Positions 58,652 to 64,000 of a DNA stretch of 64,000 nt are shown piece after piece. Both the position numbers and the translations under genes were made by a program. The DNA comes from Heyndrickxia camelliae (GTDB taxonomy: Bacteria; Bacillota; Bacilli; Bacillales; Bacillaceae_C). Under the pieces are notes generated by a model. The model saw only the letters and a program-made list of their open reading frames with translations, was not told the origin of the DNA and ran no database searches. The first letter of the stretch is position 1. Each line of letters opens with the position of its first letter. The DNA lies in the NCBI RefSeq assembly GCF_002844575.1, contig NZ_PIQO01000006.1, positions 124,001-188,000 of the forward strand. Direction: 5' to 3'.

Positions 58652-59518
58652 TCAATAAACATACAAGATATCTTTAATCTTTGCGGTAACCTGCTTTTCT
58701 GCAAAATAGGCATGGAGAATCTCATTTTCATCTAGTTTTCCAAGTTCTCTTCCCTCACTTGTCACTATTAACGGATGTTTACTGCCACGCTGAAATTGCT
58801 CTAATACCTTAAATAAATAATCATTACTATCTACAACAATAGGCTTTAAACCTTTAATACGGTTCTTCTTCCCATAGTATCTTTCTAATAAAAATCGGAT
58901 AAATACATATCGCATTTGCTTCCATTCTAACCATAATGATACATAAAGATAGATTACTACTATCCATATGTTTAGATTGAATGGAGAAAGAAATAGTGAA
59001 ATAAAATGAAATAATAATAAAAATATAAAGGAGCTTATAATACTTAATCGAAATGCTTGAAGATAAGGAATGTATCTAGAAAAAATCAAATGCAATAACT
59101 TCCCCCCATCCAATGGCCAAATGGGTAAAAGATTAAATAATAGTATCATTAAATTGAATTCCATGAACATATGAAAATAGTGATCAGAGATTACTTCTTG
59201 ACTCCATAAAAAAAGAACTAGTATGGATAGCCAAACATGTTGCAGCGGCCCTGCTGCAATTACGATTAATTCTTCTTTTAATGGCCTATTTCCGTGTTCA
59301 TCCATCTCAGCCACACCGCCAAACGGAAGGATGGAGATTTTTTTTATTCTCCATGAAAAAAAATGGGCCGCCATTCCATGACCCATTTCATGGATGAAAA
59401 GGATGATTAATAGGGTTACCAATTCATTAAATCTTGCAGTTATGACGGCTACCCCCATCACAATCCAAAATAATGGATGAATATGAAATTTTCGAATAAA
59501 GTCTAGTATATTATTCAA
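58652..59518 (-). CDS. spoIVFB: Pro-sigma-K processing protease SpoIVFB
   Basis: A site-2-type intramembrane metalloprotease that cleaves pro-sigma-K in the mother cell. The zinc motif is FIHEMGHGMAAH (HExxH, about residue 43) and the third ligand is in LPIWPLDGGKLLHLI. Six membrane segments, then a C-terminal CBS-like domain (IVTSEGRELGKLDENEI). 288 aa. It starts at TTG, overlapping the spoIVFA stop by eight bases. Confidence 0.94.
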   Translation of the reverse strand: MNNILDFIRKFHIHPLFWIVMGVAVITARFNELVTLLIILFIHEMGHGMAAHFFSWRIKKISILPFGGVAEMDEHGNRPLKEELIVIAAGPLQHVWLSILVLFLWSQEVISDHYFHMFMEFNLMILLFNLLPIWPLDGGKLLHLIFSRYIPYLQAFRLSIISSFIFLLLFHFISLFLSPFNLNIWIVVIYLYVSLWLEWKQMRYVFIRFLLERYYGKKNRIKGLKPIVVDSNDYLFKVLEQFQRGSKHPLIVTSEGRELGKLDENEILHAYFAEKQVTAKIKDILYVY

Positions 59519-60284
59519 ATTTTATCACCTGTATTGGATCAATAAAGGTTTCACCTTTTCGAATAGCAAAATAAAATTCACCTTTTGATGTATCCTCTGT
59601 ATTAGAGACCGTTCCTAATTTCGTTCCAGCAGCAACCTGTTCGTATGGATGAACGTTTATTGTTTTTAAATTGCCATACCATGACTCTGTTTTATCAGCA
59701 TGTTGAATGATAACCGTATTGCCTATATCATCTTTTTTCCCAGCAAAGACAATGGTTCCACTATTCATTGATTTAACAGGTTCATTGTTTTTTGTTTCTA
59801 TCATCACTCCACGTCCATCGGATGAGAAATTAGTAAGTACACGTCCTGATGCTGCAAGGTCATAGACCGGTTTTGTCTTACTATCTTGTTTCTCCTTGTT
59901 TTGAAACGGTAAAAACGCTAAAGGTTTTCCAAACTTTTTTTCATACCAATTAGAAACTGCGGCAAATTGAAATTCCTTATCCATTACCTGCTTCACTACA
60001 TACCGCGCATCCTGAAAAATAGGTGCATTCGATTTAAAAATGATTGCAACCACAAGCACCAAAAGTGCTGATGCTAGAACCTTAAATAAGAACATTTCTT
60101 TGTTCCAAAGTGGATGAATTTTTTCCGAAGGTGGGTCTGTTTCATAGATTGTCATTTCCCCATGATCATCCCATCCATTTTGATCCACGGAAAATGATGA
60201 TGCTGTTTGGTTTGTGGTTGTCTTTGGTTTTAACTTTTTGCGCCTTTCTATTTGTTTTCTAATTTCATCCGCACGATTTCCCAT
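59511..60284 (-). CDS. spoIVFA: SpoIVFA, regulator of SpoIVFB
   Basis: A single-pass membrane protein (segment about residues 68-86) that holds SpoIVFB inactive together with BofA. Its extracytoplasmic half has an M23 (LytM-like) fold: TIVFAGKKDDIGNTVIIQHAD and GEFYFAIRKGETFIDP. It lacks the full set of zinc ligands, as expected for a non-enzymatic member. 257 aa. It is driven by a sigma-E-type promoter. Confidence 0.92.
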   Translation of the reverse strand: MGNRADEIRKQIERRKKLKPKTTTNQTASSFSVDQNGWDDHGEMTIYETDPPSEKIHPLWNKEMFLFKVLASALLVLVVAIIFKSNAPIFQDARYVVKQVMDKEFQFAAVSNWYEKKFGKPLAFLPFQNKEKQDSKTKPVYDLAASGRVLTNFSSDGRGVMIETKNNEPVKSMNSGTIVFAGKKDDIGNTVIIQHADKTESWYGNLKTINVHPYEQVAAGTKLGTVSNTEDTSKGEFYFAIRKGETFIDPIQVIKFE

Positions 60285-60316
60285 CCTATCACCCTACTCC
60301 TTTTTCACTTTGTACT

Positions 60317-60346
60317 AATGTATGAGTTGTCCAACTTTCCTATGAC
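60317..60346 (-). promoter_or_regulatory. Sigma-E promoter of spoIVFA-spoIVFB
   Basis: On the minus strand GTCATAGG (60339-60346) and CATACATT (60317-60324) with 14 bases between, a very close match to the sigma-E consensus. The spoIVF operon is sigma-E dependent in B. subtilis. Confidence 0.82.
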
Positions 60347-60360
60347 AATAACTATGCGAA

Positions 60361-60383
60361 AACACCTACATTATCTAGGTGTT
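60361..60383. other. Hairpin between the sigma-E promoter and the tandem array
   Basis: AACACCTA and TAGGTGTT pair over 8 bp around seven bases, followed on the minus strand by TTCG. It could be a weak terminator that shields the spoIVF promoter. Confidence 0.5.
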
Positions 60384-60384
60384 A

Positions 60385-60701
60385 GAGCTGGAATTTTAAG
60401 GTGAAACTGCGGAATAATCTGTTTGATATGTTGAAACCGGAGTTTGGTGTGGAATATTAGAGAGAAGTGTGCAAAATCATAGGGAAAGTGCGGAATTTCG
60501 GGGCAGAACTGTGGAATATTCTGATTGATTCGTTGAAACCTGGGTGTGGTGTGGAAATATTAAAGAGACGTGTGCAAAATCATAAGGAAAGTGCGGAATT
60601 TTGAGGTGAAACTGCGGAATATTCTGTTTGATTTGTTGAAACCGGAGTTTGGTGGGGCAATATTAGAGAGAAAGTGCGGAATTTCGGGTTGAATTGTGAA
60701 A
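60385..60701. repeat. Nested tandem array in the spoIVFA-minD gap
   Basis: Units begin at GGAATTT at 60390, 60492, 60595 and 60678: two full units of 102 and 103 bases, one of 83 (an internal loss of about 20) and a partial one. Within each unit a TGYGGAA-like word recurs about every 20-21 bases (60408, 60429, 60448, 60468, 60489, 60510, 60550, 60571, 60592, 60613, 60653, 60675, 60695; TGTTGAA and TGTGCAA are variants). No frame stays open through it. The plus strand is rich in G over C. Confidence 0.85.
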
Positions 60702-60761
60702 AAACAGGAGGAAATAAGGAAAATAAGGAGCACTATGAAAAATTAGTAGTTTTATTCATGA

Positions 60762-60798
60762 GCATAAAAAAAAGAAACTGACAAATGTCAATTTCTTT
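60762..60798 (-). terminator. Rho-independent terminator after minD
   Basis: On the minus strand AAGAAATTGAC pairs with GTCAGTTTCTT around four bases, followed by TTTTTT. Confidence 0.85.
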
Positions 60799-60800
60799 TG

Positions 60801-61604
60801 TTATTTTACTCCGAAAAGCTTTTTAATTTTAGAAAATACACCTGTCTTACTTTCTCCAATTGCTTGGAGGGGAACCGATTCTCCAAGAATCCTTCTGGCA
60901 ATATTTCGATATGCAATGGAAGCTTTACTATTCGGATTTAATGCAATAGGTTCACCTTGATTTGACGAGCGAATTACTTCATCATCATCCATTACAATTC
61001 CAATTAGGTCTATGGATAAATGAGTGGTTATATCATCGATATCTAACATATCCCCACTTGACATCATATGATTCCGTATTCTATTGATAATTAATTTTGG
61101 AGGATCAATATGTTCCTCTTTTTCTAGCAAACCTATAATTCTATCGGCGTCCCGAACAGCCGAAACTTCCGGAGTAGTTACGACAATCGCTTTCTCAGCC
61201 CCAGCCACTGCATTTTTGTAGCCTTGTTCAATTCCTGCAGGACAGTCAATAATAATATAATCATACTCCTGCTTAAGCTCATCCACTAATTTCTTCATTT
61301 GTTCCGGATTAACTGCAGATTTATCACTTGTTTGTGCAGCAGGAAGAAGAAATAGATTATCATCAAACCTTTTATCTTTTACTAACGCTTGATGAATTTT
61401 ACATCGGCCTTCCACAACGTCTACTAAATCATATATGATACGATTTTCAAGACCCAATACAACGTCCAAGTTTCTTAGTCCAATATCCGTATCTATTAGA
61501 CAAACTTTTTTACCTTGTAACGCAAGCGCTGTACCTAGATTCGCTGATGTGGTCGTTTTTCCAACTCCTCCTTTTCCAGAGGTTATGACAATCGCCTCAC
61601 CCAT
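60801..61604 (-). CDS. minD: Septum site-determining ATPase MinD
   Basis: A ParA-family ATPase that brings MinC to the membrane and blocks polar division. The deviant Walker A is SGKGGVGKTTTSA (residues 9-21), Walker B IIIDCPAGIEQ, and the C-terminus ends with the amphipathic membrane-targeting helix VFSKIKKLFGV. 267 aa. It lies two bases after minC. Confidence 0.96.
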   Translation of the reverse strand: MGEAIVITSGKGGVGKTTTSANLGTALALQGKKVCLIDTDIGLRNLDVVLGLENRIIYDLVDVVEGRCKIHQALVKDKRFDDNLFLLPAAQTSDKSAVNPEQMKKLVDELKQEYDYIIIDCPAGIEQGYKNAVAGAEKAIVVTTPEVSAVRDADRIIGLLEKEEHIDPPKLIINRIRNHMMSSGDMLDIDDITTHLSIDLIGIVMDDDEVIRSSNQGEPIALNPNSKASIAYRNIARRILGESVPLQAIGESKTGVFSKIKKLFGVK

Positions 61605-61606
61605 GA

Positions 61607-62287
61607 TTAGTATCCCCCTTTAACTCTATTAATATTTGGTCTTAGATGTTTTAATACCTGCAATCGATCAATCACTATATGGTTTGAATCGTCTATGTAT
61701 GCGCATTCCATTTCATGATGGTCCTCTTTATTATAATGGTCAGGGGCTCTATTCAAGCAATCTGCTATTCGTAATTGAGATGGAATCATAACACTTGCTG
61801 CGATAACTGCTTCTCTCATGCCATTCACCCCGGCATGGGCTATGCCTTTTAATGCGCCAAGTATAAAAATATTCCCACCTGCTAATACTGTTCCACCAGG
61901 GTTTACATCACCTACAAGCAATAAATCCCCAGGAACCTCGAGGATTTGTCCGGATCTAACGATAGAAGTAATAGAAAAAATATCATTGACCTCTTGTAAC
62001 TTATTGGCTTCTTCTTTAGTAATTACGTTGCTGGTAATATCTCCAACTACCAAGTTTCGTTTATGTCTCACGAGTTCTTTTAACTCTTCTTCTTGTTCTG
62101 CAGTTAGATAACGATTCCCCAATTGTATTTTAACAGAAATCAACGGACTTTCCTCAACTTCAATATGATGTATGGAAAGCTTTTCTTCTAACTCTTCTTT
62201 TAATTCCAAATAGGAACATTGATCGTTTAAATGCAGTGTCAAACCATCCTTTGTTCCTTTTATCATGACATTATGTGTCTTCTTCAT
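61607..62287 (-). CDS. minC: Septum site-determining protein MinC
   Basis: An inhibitor of FtsZ assembly. The N-terminal FtsZ-binding domain (about 1-100) is followed by the C-terminal beta-helix with [22 protein letters not shown] and [16 protein letters not shown], which binds MinD. 226 aa. It is part of the mreC-mreD-minC-minD run, as in B. subtilis. Confidence 0.95.
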   Translation of the reverse strand: MKKTHNVMIKGTKDGLTLHLNDQCSYLELKEELEEKLSIHHIEVEESPLISVKIQLGNRYLTAEQEEELKELVRHKRNLVVGDITSNVITKEEANKLQEVNDIFSITSIVRSGQILEVPGDLLLVGDVNPGGTVLAGGNIFILGALKGIAHAGVNGMREAVIAASVMIPSQLRIADCLNRAPDHYNKEDHHEMECAYIDDSNHIVIDRLQVLKHLRPNINRVKGGY

Positions 62288-62368
62288 CGCAAAATGCTCA
62301 CCTCAGTGGCTTATTAATTCGACAAATAGTGGAGAAATTCCTTTTTTGGAGTATATACTTATGCTTTT

Positions 62369-62887
62369 TTATTCATCCAATACTTCTTTTTTTAGAGTTT
62401 GCATACATTTTCGTAACGGATAGAAGAGGATGAAATAAAAGACTAAATTAAGGATTAATGTAGGAATTAACCTCATATTCAGAAAATCCGTAACTGACAT
62501 AGTTGTATTGGATATCAAAATATTTAGTCCATATACAATAAATTCAGCTATCGCTATATCAATAATCATTACGAGAGCAGAAACAAAAATATTAGCCTGT
62601 AAAACTTTCATAAGAGAAGTCGTAATATAGACAGTAAGCGGAAATACAAATAAATAAACACCTAAAATACCTGTATAAAATGCATCAAACAACATTCCAA
62701 ATATAAAGGCATATAAAATAGTTCGATTACGAACATAATATATTCCCATTATAATAAGAACCATTAGGAGTAGATGTGGAACAAATATTTTATGCACCCC
62801 AAATATTCCATTCGGAAAGAATTCCGCAAATAAACTCTCCAGAATAAAGCAAGCACTTAAAATAAGAGGAAGAACAATACGTTTCAT
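62369..62887 (-). CDS. mreD: Rod shape-determining protein MreD
   Basis: A small membrane protein of the elongasome with five or six hydrophobic segments (KRIVLPLILSACFILESLFA first). 172 aa. The start ATG shares its A with the mreC stop (TAATG), and the ribosome binding site is a run of eight G at the end of mreC. Confidence 0.92.
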   Translation of the reverse strand: MKRIVLPLILSACFILESLFAEFFPNGIFGVHKIFVPHLLLMVLIIMGIYYVRNRTILYAFIFGMLFDAFYTGILGVYLFVFPLTVYITTSLMKVLQANIFVSALVMIIDIAIAEFIVYGLNILISNTTMSVTDFLNMRLIPTLILNLVFYFILFYPLRKCMQTLKKEVLDE

Positions 62888-63765
62888 TATTGTCCCCCCC
62901 CATTAAGATCTGATAATCCATCCTTATTTACAGAGCTTTTCACGACCATTACATGTTGAATATCATAAAAATCAGCTGAAGGTTTAAGATAGGCTGTTTG
63001 AGTTAAGCCATTTTCATCAGGAACAAGCTTTTCAACGGTTCCTATTGGAAGTCCTTCTGGAAAAATATCCGCAAGACCTGAAGTATAAACACTTGCACCT
63101 TTTTTCATTTTAAGATCATAGGGAATACCTTTTAAGAGCAATGCCCTTTCTGTTTCATCATATCCTTCAATTGTACCGTAAATAGATTTATTTTTATTAC
63201 CTAGTAATTTTGCCGAAATTCTATTTTTCGGGTTTACAGCACTTAGTAATTCAACTGTAGAATATAATGCTGATACACTCTTCACCTTTCCAATAAATCC
63301 TTCAGAAGTAATAACAGCCATATTCTCCTTAATTCCGCTCGTTTTCCCTTTATTAATTTTAATATGCTCATACCATTGATCAGGATTTCGGGCAATTACA
63401 GTAGCTTGAGTTGTAGTATAGGCACTTAAATCATCTTTTTTGCCTAGTATTTTTCTTAATTTTTCATTGTCATCTTTCAATACGCTTACCTCTGAACTAA
63501 GCTGTGATAGTTGGTCCAGGCGTGCTTTTAACTTCTTATTCTCGGTATATGTATTTTGAATATCACTAATACTCTCAAAGAAATCTTTCACACTATTTGC
63601 AGGAACGGCAATAATGGTTTGTCCAAAACCGACGACATCATTTAAAAATTGCTCTGGCTTAGAAAGATGACCACGTTCACGAAGAGAATATCCTATCAAT
63701 GCCACTAGTAAGATGATGCTGATGAGCAAGATAATCAGTCGTTTATTCAAAAAAAATTGTGGCAT
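62887..63765 (-). CDS. mreC: Rod shape-determining protein MreC
   Basis: A bitopic elongasome protein, 292 aa: a membrane segment (about residues 9-26), a coiled coil (TYTENKKLKARLDQLSQLSS, about 72-108) and two beta domains outside the membrane (ARNPDQWYEHIKINKGK; GLPIGTVEKLVPDENG). The last codons are NGGGQ from a G8 run. ATG behind GAGGTG. Confidence 0.94.
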   Translation of the reverse strand: MPQFFLNKRLIILLISIILLVALIGYSLRERGHLSKPEQFLNDVVGFGQTIIAVPANSVKDFFESISDIQNTYTENKKLKARLDQLSQLSSEVSVLKDDNEKLRKILGKKDDLSAYTTTQATVIARNPDQWYEHIKINKGKTSGIKENMAVITSEGFIGKVKSVSALYSTVELLSAVNPKNRISAKLLGNKNKSIYGTIEGYDETERALLLKGIPYDLKMKKGASVYTSGLADIFPEGLPIGTVEKLVPDENGLTQTAYLKPSADFYDIQHVMVVKSSVNKDGLSDLNGGGQ

Positions 63766-63870
63766 GCTTTGTACACCTCATTAATAGTAATCAAATCGTA
63801 ATTATTTATCATACGACATTTTTCACAAGTTAATTATAACATACATTATTATGACAAAGAGGATAAAGAA

Positions 63871-63906
63871 AAAATTGGCCGGTAGACAATACGTCCTATC
63901 GGCCCT
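63871..63906 (-). terminator. Terminator after mreB
   Basis: On the minus strand GGCCGATAG pairs with CTACCGGCC (one mismatch) around ten bases, followed by AATTTTTTC. It separates mreB from mreC; a TATAAT (63834 region) after it may start the mreC transcript. Confidence 0.72.
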
Positions 63907-63946
63907 ATTAAAACTTCTTTATCTGTTTAGCTAAGCGCTTTTCTAC

Positions 63947-64000
63947 TTAACGTGAATCCTTTGCTCTATTTTTAAAGAGATGGATATGTTCTAAAGCATC
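63947..64000 (-). CDS. mreB: Rod shape-determining protein MreB, last 17 codons
   Basis: The minus frame reads DALEHIHLFKNRAKDSR and a stop, which is the C-terminus of MreB-type actins of bacilli. The rest lies beyond the window. The position before mreC agrees. Confidence 0.75.
   Translation of the reverse strand, partial: DALEHIHLFKNRAKDSR

Noticed and set aside
60385-60701. CRISPR array
   Set aside because: The repeats are contiguous and diverged, with no constant repeat plus unique spacer pattern and no cas genes.
60385-60701. A repeat-rich coding region
   Set aside because: Unit lengths of 102, 103 and 83 break any frame, and no frame stays open.
63820-63860. A full promoter for mreC around TATAAT
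   Set aside because: The nearest TTGTCA is only 13 bases away; no -35 fits at 16-18.

Overview
The window is a chromosomal stretch of a low-G+C, endospore-forming Bacillota, most likely a Bacillaceae species outside the B. subtilis group. Evidence: the gene order is the B. subtilis yrrS-to-mreB block almost gene for gene; sporulation genes are present (bofC, safA, a coxA-like lipoprotein gene, spoVB, spo0B, spoIVFA/B); there are AGGAGG-type ribosome binding sites, many TTG/GTG starts, T-box leaders and a 6S-1 RNA next to aspS. Nearly all genes are on the minus strand; only rarA, yrvJ, spoVB, yrzE and niaR are on the plus strand. No tRNA, rRNA, insertion sequence, prophage or CRISPR array was seen.

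Layout. 1-7.1 kb: yrrS (cut by the window edge), pbpI, greA, udk, trmR, mltG, yrzB, ruvX and an IreB-family gene (cell wall, transcript cleavage, nucleotide salvage, tRNA modification). 7.2-11.3 kb: alaS with its T-box leader, and an AI-2E family permease. 11.3-18.9 kb: two very small genes, yrrD, recD2, yrrB, then mnmA-iscS-cymR (tRNA thiolation and cysteine control) led by a YczE-type membrane protein. 19.1-25.6 kb: rarA, an inserted five-gene GntR/ABC-transporter operon with a perfect palindromic operator on its promoter, tcdA, and 6S-1 RNA. 25.6-37.1 kb: hisS-aspS under a T-box, a 58-codon gene, the yrvJ amidase, dtd, rel, apt, recJ. 37.3-47.3 kb: secDF, comN, spoVB, a DUF421 gene, yrzE, then yajC-tgt-queA-ruvB-ruvA. 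47.5-55.5 kb: bofC, coxA-like, an APH-fold gene overlapping safA, safA, niaR, pheA, pheB, obg, spo0B. 56-64 kb: rpmA-prp-rplU behind an L21 leader, an RNase G/E gene, spoIVFB-spoIVFA, then minD-minC-mreD-mreC and the last codons of mreB.

Differences from the B. subtilis layout: the two peptidase-U32 genes that make the substrate of TrmR are missing beside trmR; the nad genes are missing beside niaR; glnQHMP is missing beside yrrI; and an RNase G/E gene sits between rplU and spoIVFB.

The least explained DNA is between genes. The spoIVFA-minD gap holds a nested tandem array of about 102-bp units, each built from about 20.5-bp sub-units. A 26-27-bp palindromic element occurs six times in three gaps (ruvA-bofC, pheB-obg, spo0B-rpmA). 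Neither matches a feature I can name. No wholly new multi-gene system was recognised; the ABC/GntR module and these repeats are the best candidates for follow-up.
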